Source: Symbiodinium natans
Taxonomy: Eukaryota; Sar; Dinophyceae; Suessiales; Symbiodiniaceae
Assembly: GCA_905221605.1 (NCBI GenBank)
Contig: CAJNDS010000924.1
Span: 719,709-783,708, forward strand
Length of the DNA stretch: 64,000 nt
Reading direction: 5' to 3'
Shown here piece after piece: positions 25,450-36,503 of the stretch (within the stretch, counting starts at the first letter, position 1; every line of letters starts with the position of its first letter). The notes beneath the pieces are model-generated. The model made no database searches. It had not been told where the DNA came from and worked only from the letters and a program-made list of their open reading frames with translations. The translations under genes were made by a program, and so were the position numbers.

Positions 25450-27490
25450 CAGAATTTAATTCAATTAATTCAATTAATTCATTTATTTACACTTGGGGAG
25501 GTTGAATTAATTGAATTAATTGAATAAATTCAATTAATTCACCCACCCCTTTTGGAATTAATTGAATTAAATGAATTAATGGAATTAATTGAATTAATGG
25601 AATTAATTGAATTAATTGAATTAATTCAATTAATTCCAAATGAGGGGTGAATTAATTGAATTAATTCAATTAATTCAGTTAATTCAATTAATTCAATTAA
25701 TTCAATTAATTCAATTAATTCAATTAATTCAATTAATTCAATTAATTCCAAATGGGGGGGTGGGGGGCTCGGGGCTGGGGGCGGGGGGGGGGCACCATTT
25801 GGAAATAATTGAATTAATTGAATTAATTCACCCCCCCCCCCTTTTGGAATTAATTGAATTAAATGAATTAATGGAATTAATTGAATTAATGGAATTAATT
25901 GAATTAATTCAATTAATTCAATTAATTCCAAATGGGGGGTGAATTAATTGAATTAATTCAATTAATTCAATTAATTCAATTAATTCAATTAATTCAATTA
26001 ATTCAATTAATTCAGTTAATTCAATTAATTCCAAATGGGGGGGGGCACCATTCCGGGCTCGTAAATTAGTATTGCGGGGAGGCCCGGGCTCGTGATTTAG
26101 TATTGGGGGGAGGCCCGGGCTCGTGATTTAGTATTGGGGGGAGGCCCGGCCTCGTAATTTGGAGGCCGGGCTCGTGATTTAGCCCGGGCTCGTGATTTAG
26201 TATTGGGGGGAGGCCCGGGCTCGTGATTTAGTATTGCGGGAAGGCCCGGGCGCGTAATTTAGTATTGGGGGGAGGCCCGGGCTCGTGATTTAGTATTGGG
26301 GGGAGGCCCGGGCTCGTGGTTTAGTATTGGGGGGAGGAGGATTCCCCAGCCCCCACCCCCCATTTGGAAATAAATGAATTAATTGAATTAATTGAAATAA
26401 TTGAATTAATTCAATTAATTCAATTAATTCAATTAATTCATTTATTTCCAAAGGGGAGGTGGAATTAATTGAATTAATTGAATTAATTCAATTAATTCAA
26501 TTAATTCAATTAATTGAATTAATTCAATTAATTCAATTAATTCATTTATTTCCAAAGGGGAGGTGGAATTAATTGAATTAATTGAATTAATTCAATTATT
26601 TCAATTAATTCAATTAATTCAAGTAATTCATTTATTTCCAAATGGGGGGGATTCCCCAGCCCCCACCCCCCCCCCCTTTGGAAATAAATGAATTAAATGA
26701 ATTAATTGAATTAATTGAATTAATTGAATTAATTGAATTAATTCCATTAATTCCATTAATTCCATTAATTCAATTAATTAATCTATTTCCAAAGGGGAGG
26801 TGGAATTAATTGAAATAATTGAATTAATTCAATTATTTCAATTAATTCAATTAATTCAGTTAATTCATTTATTTCCAAATGGGGGGGATTCCCCAGCCCC
26901 CACCCCCCCCCCCCTTTGGAAATAAATGAATTAATTGAATTAATTGAATTAATTGAATGAATTGAATGAATTGAATTAATTGAATTAATTGAATTAATTG
27001 AATTAATTCAGGGATTCCCCAGCCCCCACCCCCCCCCCCTTTGGAAATAAATGAATTAATTGAATTAATTGAATTACTTGAATTAATTGAATTTCAATTA
27101 ATTCAATTAATTCATTTATTTCCAAAGGGGAGGTGGAATTAATTGAATTAGTTGAATTAATTCAATTATTTCAATTAATTCAATTAATTCAATTAATTCA
27201 TTTATTTCCAAAGGGGGGGGAGGGGTGGGGGCTGGGGAATCCCCCCATTTGGAAATAATTGAATTAATTGAATTAATTCAATTAATTCAATTAATTCAAT
27301 TAATTCAATTAATTCAATTAATTCCCCTTTGGAAATAAATGAATTAATTGAATTAATTCAATTAATTCAATTATGTCAATTAATTCAATTAATTCAATTA
27401 ATTCAATTAATTCAATTAATTCATTTATTTCCAAAGGGGGGGGGTGGGGGCTGGGGAATCCCCCCCATTTGGAAATGACTGAACTAATTG
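25450..27490. repeat. AATTGAATTAATTC minisatellite, copy 1
   Basis: Self-complementary GAATTAATTGAATTAATTC units, broken by spacers with TTTATTTCCAAAGGGGAGGT. Gives ELIELIQLIQLI-type ORFs on both strands. Confidence 0.95.
26054..26338. repeat. 31-bp GC-rich tandem array
   Basis: Nine or so units of GGCCCGGGCTCGTGATTTAG plus TATTGGGGGGA embedded in the AT-rich minisatellite. Present only in copy 1 of the sequence visible here. Confidence 0.9.
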
Positions 27491-27505
27491 AACGAAATTA
27501 TTTAA

Positions 27506-28366
27506 ACTATGGCGGCTCGATTTGGCCAAATTTTGCCGGGCAGCCTGCGGGCAAAATTTGGCCAAATCGGGTTGCTCTTCGTATGCCATGAGAAATGCGC
27601 GGCTCGATTTGGCCAAGTTTTGCCCGGAGGCTGCCCGGCAAAATTTGGCCAAATCGAGCCGCGCATTTCTCAGCGCGTACGACGAGCAGCCCGATTTGGC
27701 CAAATTTTGCCCGCAGACTTCCCGGCAAAATTTGGCCAAACCGAGCCGCGATAGTTTAAATAAATTCGGGCCTCCAGAAAGGCGCGGCTCGATTTGGCCA
27801 GATTTTGCCGGGCAGTCTGCGGGCAAAATTTGGCCAAATCGGGCTGCTCGTCGAACGCGATGAGAAATGCGCGGCTCGATTTGGCCAAATTTTGCCGGGA
27901 AGCCTCCGGGCAAAATTTGGCCAAATCGAGCCGCGCCTTTCTGAAGGCCCGAAATTTTTAAACTATCGCGGCTCGATTTGGCCAAATTTTGCCGGGCAGC
28001 TTCCGGGCAAAATTTGGCAAATCGGGCTGCCCTTCGTATGCCATGAGAAATGCGTGGCTCGATTTGGCCAAATTTTGCCCGGAGGCTGCCCGGCAAAATT
28101 TGGCCAAATCGAGCCGCGCATTTCTCATCACGTTCGACGAGCAGCCCGATTTGGCCAAATTTTGCCCCCGCAGACTGCCCGGCAAAATCTGGCCAAATCG
28201 AGCCGCGCCTTTCTGGAGGCCCGAAATTATTTAAACTATCGCGGCTCGATTTGGCCAAATTTTGCCGGCCAGTCTGCGGGCAAAAATTTGGCCAAATCGG
28301 GCTGCTCGTCGTACGCGCTGAGAAATGCGCGGCTCGATTTGGCCAAATTTTGCCGGGCAGCCTCCC
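27506..28366. repeat. Palindromic array GGCTCGATTTGGCC, copy 1
   Basis: Repeated inverted pairs: GGCTCGATTTGGCCAAATTT then, about 30 bp on, AAATTTGGCCAAATCGAGCC. Two spacer types alternate (GCGCATTTCTCA and CCTTTCTGGAGGCCCGAAAT). The 318-residue minus ORF here is repeat-derived. Confidence 0.95.
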
Positions 28367-28767
28367 ATCATCCCCCATCATCCCCCATCATCTCCATCAT
28401 CCACCATCATCTTCATCATCTCCCGTCATCTCCCCCATCCCCTCCCATCCCTCATCCTCTCTCATGATGTGCTATCACCCCTCATCTTGGAGCATCATCT
28501 TCATCATCTTCATCATCTTCATCAATCATCTTCTTCATCTCCCATCATCTCCGGGCATCATCTCCCATCATCTCCGGGCATCATCTCCCATCATCTCGGA
28601 GCGTCATCTTCCATCATCTCGGAGCATCATCTTCCATCATCTCGGAGCATCATCTTCCATCATCTCGGAGCATCATCTTCCATCATCTTCAGTTTGAAAA
28701 AGTACTCAAATATTCACCACCTAGACCCATACACCCAAAACTCCGCAAACCGCCCCTTCCCCTTCCA

Positions 28768-28839
28768 GAATTAAATAATTTAAATAATTTAAATCCGAAA
28801 CACCCCTTTCAGATTTAAATTATTTAAATTATTTAATTC
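28768..28839. other. Perfect 28-bp hairpin, copy 1
   Basis: Arms 28768-28795 and 28812-28839 are exact reverse complements, all A/T inside with G/C only at the tips. Loop is 16 nt. Confidence 0.95.
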
Positions 28840-28849
28840 CGGGGGGGGG

Positions 28850-29402
28850 CCAGAAGGAGGACAAAAGTTGGTGTGATTCGCGCGCCTGCGTTTTTTGCTT
28901 GCAGAAGGAGGGCGCGCGAATCACACCAGATTTTGTCCTCTGGGTTTTGTCGGACATGTGAGCAACAAGAAGGAGGACAAAAGTTGGTGTGATTCGCGCG
29001 CCTGTGTTTTTTGCTTGCAGAAGGAGGGCGCGCAAATCACACCAGATTTTGTCCTCTGGGTTTTGTCGGACATGTGAGCAACAAGAAGGAGGACAAAAGT
29101 TGGTGTGATTCGCGCGCCTGTGTTTTTTGCTTGCAGAAGGAGGGCGCGCGAATCACACCAGATTTTGTCCTCTGGGTTTTGTCGGACATGTGAGCAACAA
29201 GAAGGAGGACAAAAGTTGGTGTGATTCGCGCGCCTGTGTTTTTTGCTTGCAGAAGGAGGGCGCGCGAATCACACCAGATTTGTCCTCTGGGTTTTGTCGG
29301 ACATGTGAGCAACAAGAAGGAGGACAAAAGTTGGTGTGATTCGCGCGCCTGTGTTTTTTGCTTGCACAAGGAAGGCGCGCGAATCACACCAGATTTTGTC
29401 TT
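28850..29402. repeat. 116-bp tandem array with CGCGCG stems, copy 1
   Basis: Nearly five units. Each contains GGTGTGATTCGCGCGCC and its inverse GGCGCGCGAATCACACC about 30 bp apart, within a wider stem (GGACAAAA / TTTTGTCC). Confidence 0.95.
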
Positions 29403-29405
29403 CTT

Positions 29406-31300
29406 GGCTTTTTTTGGTAGCAAACCCACCTGTCAAGGACACCCACACCAGAAACCCCCTTTTTGTGGAAACCTTGAAAGCAAGGTGCTGTGTTGTCCGC
29501 TCTCACCTTTCGTTCGTTGCACGGTTTGTCCCCTTTATTTTTTTTTGCAGAGGGGAGTCCAAGATTTTGAGAGTGTTGCGGGTGTATAGCAAAACCCACT
29601 TGAAATGGACCCACAATGGAGACCTCTTTTTTTGGCAAACCTTGAAAGACATGTGCTTCTCTGTCCATTCTCACCTTTCGTTCGTTGTGTTTTCTGTCCC
29701 CATTCTTTCTTTAAATATGAAATATTCAAATCATAATTGAAGCGGGGCATCCAAGATTTTTAGAGTGTTTCGGGCGTCGTTTTCTTCCTTCTTCTGTAGC
29801 AGAACGCACCTTAAAAGGACACCCACACCAGAGACTCTGATGCTGTGGAAACCTTGCAGGAAAGGCGCTCCCTTTGTCCACTGTGGCAGTTCTTTCGTTG
29901 TATTTCTATGCGCAAGAGGAAATAGCAGAGGGAAATGATGTTACGTGTATCCAAAATCAGGGTGTCCTTTTCTTACTTTTCTGTAGCAAAACCCACCTTT
30001 CAAGGACACCCACACCGGAGACACAAATTTTATGGAAACCTTGAAAGAAAAGGGTGCTTCTTTGTCCACTCTCATCTTTCGTTCGTCAATTTCAATATGA
30101 AATATGTAAATCATAGTTAAAGAGGGGCGTCCAAGATTTGTTGGGTCTTTCGGGCGTTCTTTTCTTCCTTGTTCTGTAGCAGAACCCACCTTAAAAGGAC
30201 GCCCGCTCCGGAGACTTCTATTGTTTGGAAACCTTGAAAGAAAAGGGTGCTTGTTTGTCCACTCTCACCTTTTGTTCGTTTCATGTTCTGTCACCCTTTT
30301 ATTAAGTATGGATATGTGTAGATCACTTTAAAGATGGGTGTCCAAGTTGTTTACAGTGTTTCGGGTGTCCTTTTCTTCCTGTTTAAAACCCACCTTAAAA
30401 GGACACCCGCACCGGAGACGCCGATGTTTTGGAAACCTTGAAGGAAAGGCGCTCCCTTTTTCTACTGTGGCCTTCCTTTCGTCTTATTTCTTTGCACAAG
30501 AGGAAATAAAAGAAAGACATCATGTTACATGTATCCAAAATTAGGGTGTCCTTTTCTTCTTTCTTCTGTAGCAAAACCCACCTGAAAGGGACACCCACAC
30601 CGGAGACCTCTGTTCTTTGGAAACCTTGAACTTTATTTTCTTTTTTGCACCCTTTATTTAATTAAGTATGACATATTGAAATCATATTCAAAGAGCGGCG
30701 TCCAAGATTTTTAGAGTGTTTCGGGCGTCCTTTTTCTTCCTGTTTCTGTAGCAAAAAACCCACCTTAGAAGGACACCCACACCAGAGACCGCAAGGGGAA
30801 ATGACAGAAGGAAATCGCGTTACGTGTATCCAAAATTAGGATGTCCTTTTCTTCTTTTTCTGTAGCACAACCCACCTGAAGAGGACACCCACACCGGAGG
30901 GGTTTTTAAAAACCTTCAAAGAAAAGTAAGGTGCTTCTTTGTCCACTCTCACCTTTCGTTCGTTTCATTTTCTGTCCCCGTTTATTTAGATATGAAATGT
31001 TTAAACTATATTTCAAGAGGGGTGTCCAAGATTTTGAGAGTTCTTCGGGCGTCCTTTTCTTCCTGTTTCTGTAGCGAAACCCACCGACTCCGATGTTTTG
31101 GAAACCTTGAAGGAAAGGCGCTCCCTTGTCCACTGCGGCCTTCCATTCGTTTTTTTCTTTGCGCAAGAGGACACAAAAGAAAGACATGATGTGACATGTA
31201 TCCAAAATTAGGGTGTCCTTTTCTTCTTTTTTCTGTAACAAGACTCACCTTAAAAGGACGCCCGCGCCGGAGACTTCCAGTTTTTAGAAACCTTGAAAGA
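29406..31300. repeat. Dispersed units of about 190 bp, copy 1
   Basis: About ten units with ACCCACCTTAAAAGGACACC, GGAAACCTTGAAAG and TTTCGGGCGTCCTTTTCTTC. The last segment is partly complementary to the first, so each unit can fold. Confidence 0.9.
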
Positions 31301-31834
31301 AAACAGGCCGAAGACCTAAGATTTTTAGAGAGTTTTTGTTCCCAACAGACAAATCGCGAGCACTGTCCGTCCCCCTAAGATTCTCCAAGAAGTTATGCAC
31401 CCAACACACAATTCGCAAGTGCTGTCCCCTAAGATGTTGAAAGAATCTGTGCTCCCAAAAGACAAATCGCAAGCACCGTCCAAGTAAGATATTCGAAAAG
31501 GGTATGCTCCCAATCAGTTTTTTCTAAAGAAAAAGACAAGAAGAGAAGAGAGAAGAGAAGTTTGCATGTCTTCCTTCCCTGTTCCTTTCTTCTTCCGGTT
31601 CGCTCGCTCGTTCTGTCTCCCTCTCTCTCGCTCTCTCTTTTTTCTTTTATGGGCGGCATGTCTTGTAGAAATGGAAGACGGAGTGAGACAGGGCGAGGCA
31701 TAGAGAGAAGCATAGACCGTAGGACAGAGAGGGTCTCTTAGCTTCCCCCTTCTCAAGTCCAGCTCAGTTTTCTTTCTTGTGGAAAAGAAAGAGGAAGAGA
31801 GAAGAGGAATTTACATGCCCACCCTGCCCCTCCA

Positions 31835-32530
31835 AAGAGTCAAATCGCAAGCCCTGGTCCCTAAGATTTTGGGTTTAACTTTTGCTCCAAAGAGTCACAT
31901 CGCAAGCCCTGGTCCCTAAGATTTGGGGCCCAGTTTTTGCTCCAAAGAGTGACATCGCAAGCCCTGGTCCCCAAGATTTTGGGCGCATTTTTTTTGCTCC
32001 AAAGAGTAGCGTCGCAAGCCCTGGTCCCTAAGATTTTGGGCCCAGTTTTTGCTCCAAAAGGTCAAATCGCAAGCCCTGGTCCCTAAGATTTTGGGTTCAC
32101 TTTTTGCTCCAAAGAGTAACATCGCAAGCCCTGGTCCCTAAGATTCTGGGCTCATTTTTTGCGCCAAAGAGTCGAATCCCTAAGATTTTGGGGTCAATTT
32201 TTGCTCCAAAGAGGCCAATGGCAAGCCCTGGTCCCTAAGATTTCGGGGTCGATCTGTGCTCCACAGAGTCAAAGCGCAAGCCCTGGTCCCTAAGATTTTG
32301 GGTTTAACTTTTGCTCCAAAGAGACACATCGCAAGCCCTGGTCCCTAAGATTTGGGGCCCAGTTTTTGCCCCAAAAGGTGAAATCGCAAGCCCTGCTCCC
32401 TAAGATTTTGGGCTTATTTCTTGCTCCAAAGAGTAACATCGCAAGCCCTGGTCCCCAAGATTTTGGAATCGATTTTTGCTCCAAAGAGTCAGATCGCAAG
32501 CCCTGGTCCCTAAAATGTTGGGCTCAATTT
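31835..32530. repeat. 57-61-bp tandem array, copy 1
   Basis: About 13 units of TTGCTCCAAAGAGTCACATC plus GCAAGCCCTGGTCCCTAAGA. Three more divergent units precede at 31320-31510. Confidence 0.93.
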
Positions 32531-33101
32531 TTGCCTTTCCCTTCTCTTCTTCTGCTTCCTTTGAACTGATAAAACACAAGAAAGGAACTCATATGATAAG
32601 GCAGTGGAAAGGTAAGCACAGGGTGACTCCCTGCGCGTGGACCTTTCCATAATGCTCCATCATATTCCTCCTCTCGGCCTATCTCTTCTGTTCCTTTCCT
32701 TACCCTTCTCCTTCTCATAGTTCTTCCTTTTTGTTTTTCTCATTTCGAAAAGAAAGAGGGAAGGGAGAAACAAGGGAGAGAGAATAGATAACGAAGAGTG
32801 CCATCTTCTCTGCGCCTTGTTTTGTCTCTCCCTCTTCTCTATTAATCTGTCTTCTATTCTTTTCTTTGCTCTTCCCATTAAATATGCAATCCTTGGTATC
32901 TCTTCTCTCTCCTTCTCTCTTCCTGCAACAGATGTCCTTTTGGATCGTTTTCTGCATCTTAAAAAGGACACCCAAAAGAAAACACTCAGGGTGCCCCCTT
33001 TGCGCGTTTGAAGACACAGAAGGCGATTAAAAGGGACGCCCATGTTGGATTGGCAGCAAACCCAGCTGATGCTCATGATTCTGATTCTCTCTCTCTCTCT
33101 C

Positions 33102-33146
<45 letters not shown>

Positions 33147-35130
33147 CCCTACATATGGGCGATGGAACGGGTGTCCTTTTCAATCGTTTTCTGCATCTTC
33201 AAGAGAAAAACGGACACCCCACAAGAAGGAAAAGTAACACAAGAGATAGGGAGGGAAATTGACCCTTTCCTCTCTTCTTATCTGCTATTTTTCTTATTCG
33301 CTTCAAAGAAGCAACATAAGGGAAAGGGGATTTCCTGAAGAGGAGCGAGGGAACCTATCTGTGAAAAGCAAGAATGGTTTTTTCTAGTTCGAAAGGGAAT
33401 AGGGAGAGACAAGGGAGAGATGATATGTACAGCTTTGCGCCTTATATTGTGATTCCGTCTCCTTGCTTCCTGTCTCTTCTATTCCTTGCAGCACGCTTCG
33501 AGAAACATAGCATCCTTGTTATCTTTCCTCTCTCACTTCCTTTTCCCTTCTCTTCTTCTGCTTCCTTTGAACTGATAACACACAAGAAAGGAACTCATAT
33601 GATAAAGCAGTGGAAAGGTAAGCACAGGGTGACTCCCTGCGCGTGGACCTTTCCACAATGCTCCATCATATTCCTCCTCTCGGCCTATCTCTTCTGTTCC
33701 TTTCCTTACCCTTCTCCTTCTCATAGTTCTTCCTTTTTGTTTTTCTCATTTCGAAAAGAAAGAGGGAAGGGAGAAACAAGGGAGAGAGAATAGATAAAGA
33801 AGAGTGCCATCTTCTCTGCGCCTTGTTTTGTCTCTCCCTCTTCTCTATTCATCTGTCTTCTATTCTTTTCCTTGCTCTTCCCATTAAATATGCAATCCTT
33901 GGTATCTCTCCTCTCTCCTTCTCTCTTCCTGCAACAGATGTGCTTTTGGATCGTTTTCTGCATTTTCAAGCGAGAAAAAAGGACACAGAATGCGATTAAA
34001 AGGGACGCCCATGTTGGATTGGCAGCATGCCCAGCTGATGCTCATGATTCTCTCTCTTTCCCTACATATGGGCGATGGAACGGGTGTCCTTTTCAATCGT
34101 TTTCTGCATTCAAGAGAAAAAGGGACACCCCACAAGAAGGAAAAGTAACATAAGAGATAGGGAGGGAAATTGAAGAACTCCTCATTTTACTTAGTCATTC
34201 CCTTTCCTCTCTTCTTATCTGCCCATTTTCTGTGCGCCTTGTTGTGTCTCTCCCTCTTCTCCCTTCATCTCTCTTCTAGTCTTTTCTTTGCTCTTCCCAT
34301 TGAAATGCAACCCTTTTTATCTCTCCTCTCTTCTTCTCTCTCCCTCCTCTTCTCCTGTTCCCCTCTAAACGACAAAAACGCAAGAAAGGAAGAATAAGAG
34401 GGGAATGGAGGCCCTGTTCCTTTCTTCTCTTCTTTCAATGGATGGGGGAAGTGGGCGGAGTTGGCTCCTTGCCCGTACACCCTCCCCATGCTTCAGCAAA
34501 CCCCTCCTCTCGCCCTATCGCCTCTGTTCTTTTCCTTGTGCCCAAACGGAAAACGAAAACGGGTTCCTTTATATGTTCATTGTCCTTCCTTTGGTTTTTT
34601 ATTTCACAGGGAAAAGAACCAGAGAAGAGAAAGATAAGAACGAGAGGTGAGATGAAAACGGCACCATCTTCTCTTTGCCTTATTTTTGCACCTCCCCCTC
34701 CTGTCTTCATTTCTCTTCCACTCTTTTTTCCATTGCTCTTCCCATAATATTGCATTCCTTTTGATAACTCACAGGAAATTAAAATGGCCTCCTTGTTGTC
34801 TCTCCTCTCTCACTTCCCTTCTTTCTTTTTGTTGTTCTCATTTCGAAAAGACAGAAGGAACGGAGAGATAAGGGAGACAGGATAGATAAAGCAGAGTACC
34901 ATCTTCTTTGCGCCTTGTTTTGTCTCTCCCTCTCCTTTATTCATCTCTCTTCTATTCTTTTCTTGGCTCTTCCCATGAAAATTGTGTTCCTCTTATCTCT
35001 CCCTCCTTCTCTCCCTTCTCTTCTCCTGTTCGCGAGAGCCTTCGACTTTAGGGTTGAGGAGAAAAAGAAAAGAGAAAAGAGGAACTACCTGGTTCTTGTT
35101 CCTGAGGCCACCATAGTACGACTGACGTGA
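32531..35130. repeat. Pyrimidine-rich repeats with about 1-kb internal duplication, copy 1
   Basis: 32550-33260 and 33550-34170 are near-identical (for example CTTTGAACTGATAAAACACA versus CTTTGAACTGATAACACACA). A (CT)n run lies at 33090-33144. No gene seen. Confidence 0.88.
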
Positions 35131-35218
35131 CAGCAGCGTACCCTCGTGGAAACGTGTATGGCTATAGAAAACCCTACGTCACGCTTCCAATCAATCATGG
35201 TAGAACCCTATTAAGGCC

Positions 35219-35280
35219 ACCCAACCCCCCCCCCCCCCCCCGCCGCCCCCCCCCCCCCCCTCCGGCCCCCCCCCCCCGTG
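35219..35280. repeat. Long C-rich tract at right edge of copy 1
   Basis: Poly-C broken by a few G. 35280-35460 is telomere-like and G-rich without an exon I can support. Confidence 0.9.
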
Positions 35281-35643
35281 GGGTGGTTTGGTTGTTTGGG
35301 TTTGGGTTTTGGTTTAGGTTTAGTATAGTTTAGGGTGTAGGGCTTAGGGTTTAGTGTATAAGGGCCTTTGGTGGCCGGGGGGATACCATGGGAGGGGGGG
35401 GGGGGGTGTGGCGAACCGAGAACCGGGAACATACATGTTCTCTGTGCGACCATCACATGCAACAGGTTCGGGTGCAGGCTATACAGGGCATACTTCAGTG
35501 TCAGTGTGTTGGAGCTGCCAAGAAGCCGCGAATCAAAACCCTGAACCCCAAATCCTAAAGTCTCTGAACGTTTATGGTCTAGGGCCTAGGGTGTAGGGCC
35601 CAGAGAACTTTGACATGTTTCAAACCCTGCTTAGTCGAGCGGC

Positions 35644-35700
35644 GTCTGAGAGACGAACACGCTGCTCACGACGTTGAGCAGCGCGAAACCCACGACACAC
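35644..35700 (-). CDS. Channel exon: S6
   Basis: After AGCGGAG, in phase 2: CVVGFALLNVVSSVFVSQ. Either a GC donor (AGAC|GCCGCT) or read-through to a TAA at 35631. Confidence 0.85.
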
Positions 35701-36463
35701 CTCCGCTGAGGGTTGTTAGGGTTGAGGGTTTAGGGTTTAGGGTTTAGTATAGGGTTTAATTAGGGTTTAGGGTTTAGGATTAGGCTTCTGTCAGTGTTTT
35801 GGGGTTAGGGTTTAGGGTATGTAGAGTATTTAGGTTGACGAAGGGTCTTGGTTGTAGGGCTCAGTTTGTGTAGGTGGCTCTGGCCCATTGACAGCTGCTG
35901 TTCGACGTCTCTATGTGTCCGCTATCCCAAAACGCATAAATATTAATATGTAGCAAAGCTCGGTTGCCTGGGTTAGCTTAGGGCAGTTACATGGACCTTA
36001 GTATCGGCCCTTAAAAGGTGAAAAGTGGACCGCTTATATACCTGTTATATACCTATACCCTATACGAATTCAGGGACCATACATCAGAACCCTATAAGGG
36101 ACCATATTCAGGGCTGTGAAACTACCCTAGAGGTTGTGACGCTTTGTGCTGTGATGCTGACCATTGCTGCTATGTCTCTGCCCATACACGGGAAGAAGTT
36201 TTCCTAAACCCTACACCTCATATGCCCTACAAAGCCTAGTTATACACCGTCTATATCATGGACAGAGAGCCTAGGACCTCTGGAATCTACGTGGTTCAAG
36301 GCTCCTGAGAAATTCCAAACCCTAAACCCTATAAACCCTAAAACAGTAAGGGGAGAACTGAACTGGCCTGTAGCCCACAAAGACCACGGTGAACCATTCG
36401 CTCACGTAGTCCGTCAAAGATCGACAGGCTGGAGCCCAGTTAGCGAAGAGAACCTGCCAAACA

Positions 36464-36503
<40 letters not shown>

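Larger units (their letters stand above)
25430..35215. repeat. Compound satellite block, copy 1
   Basis: About 9.8 kb without recognisable genes. In order: AATTGAATTAATT minisatellite, a palindromic GGCTCGATTTGGCC array, a CATCATCTCC tract, a 28-bp-arm hairpin, a 116-bp tandem array, about 190-bp dispersed units, a 57-61-bp array, and long pyrimidine-rich repeats. From about 27.2 kb onward it is almost identical to 54.68-62.6 kb at an offset of 27,443-27,446 bp. All ORFs inside are repeat translations, several open on both strands. Confidence 0.95.

Noticed and set aside
27425-28381. 318-residue minus-strand ORF and its plus-strand counterparts
   Set aside because: The translation repeats words such as AKFGQIE and ARFGQILPG on both strands because the DNA is a palindromic array; it shows no start or splice context and no domain.
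28850-29402. CRISPR array
   Set aside because: Repeated units are adjacent with no unique spacers, and the sequence has eukaryotic intron structure.
31514-31756. Arg/Glu/Lys-rich ORFs in the satellite block
   Set aside because: They derive from purine/pyrimidine simple sequence and recur identically in copy 2.
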